From: Candidatus Dadabacteria bacterium
GTDB taxonomy: Bacteria; Desulfobacterota_D; UBA1144; Nemesobacterales; Nemesobacteraceae
Direction of reading: 5' to 3'
Assembly: GCA_022819805.1 (NCBI GenBank)
Contig: JAJEGO010000005.1
Coordinates: 1 to 41,229, forward strand
Length of the DNA stretch: 41,229 nt
Below, piece by piece: positions 41,194 to 41,229 of the stretch (within the stretch, counting starts at the first letter, position 1; each line of letters opens with the position of its first letter). Made by a program: the position numbers and the translations under genes. The notes under the pieces were generated by a model, which worked only from the letters and a program-made list of their open reading frames with translations, was not told the DNA's origin and searched no databases.

Positions 41194-41229
41194 CCTTGCA
41201 TTTTAAAAGATAAACTTTAAATTTGCAAG

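Noticed and set aside
40285-41220. Long 311-codon plus-strand frame opposite the DUF4143 ATPase
   Set aside because: The minus-strand frame has full ATPase motifs and a ribosome binding site; the plus-strand protein has no recognisable features.
1-41229. CRISPR arrays, prophage genes, integrases, rRNA
   Set aside because: No regularly spaced repeats, phage structural genes, recombinase motifs or rRNA-like sequence were seen on either strand.

Overview
The window looks like a chromosomal segment of an uncultured diderm (Gram-negative) bacterium. The diderm signs are a TamB-type outer-membrane biogenesis protein, an RND efflux pump with its periplasmic adaptor, lipoproteins and a Tat component. 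Base composition by eye is moderately GC-rich, with AT-rich islands around the two toxin-antitoxin modules and one clearly GC-richer gene (the SulP transporter). The lineage cannot be fixed from sequence alone. AddAB instead of RecBCD, a class II fumarase and a NuoG with an extra Fe-S ligand set fit deltaproteobacteria-like or Dadabacteria-like groups, but this is only a guess.

Layout. 1-4896: 3' part of a tamB-like gene, then der. 4892-5810: a vapBC toxin-antitoxin pair enclosed by a perfect 18-bp inverted repeat that abuts the der stop and the stop of the convergent glycosyltransferase. 5811-7861: a family 4 glycosyltransferase and a divergent acidic lipoprotein. 7876-12538 (minus): a five-gene metal operon reading dtxR/mntR, metal-binding lipoprotein, ATPase, and two permeases that both carry winged-helix-like tails. 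12539-12900: regulatory and non-coding sequence. 12901-13584 (minus): a STAS protein preceded by a probably frameshifted membrane ORF. 13638-14566: glutaminyl cyclase and tRNA-Arg(CCT). 14581-21350 (minus): addB, addA and a family 2 glycosyltransferase. 21571-24558 (minus): a phd-doc module, a small ORF and a GC-rich SulP-STAS-cNMP transporter. 24646-30799 (minus): an exported OB-fold-like protein, fumC and an RND pump. 31027-33126 (plus): thioredoxin, a GYD protein and an orphan Leu/Ile/Val-type binding lipoprotein. 33363-36178 (plus): hisS, an MFS carrier and tatA. 36241-38894 (plus): nuoG and nuoH, where the nuo cluster stops abruptly. 38910-39842: an HNH nuclease with a leaderless-type promoter. 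40021-41193 (minus): an AAA/DUF4143 ATPase.

Functional threads. The DtxR regulator, with a palindrome in its own promoter, probably controls the Mn/Fe/Zn uptake operon. AddA and AddB form the double-strand-break repair helicase-nuclease. The most unusual items are the vapBC cassette with transposon-like ends and a reconstructable empty site, the two metal permeases ending in winged-helix-like domains, a Doc protein whose motif histidine is asparagine, a lone signal-peptide stub in front of nuoG, and the break of the nuo operon at an HNH gene. No CRISPR array, prophage, rRNA or transposase gene was seen.
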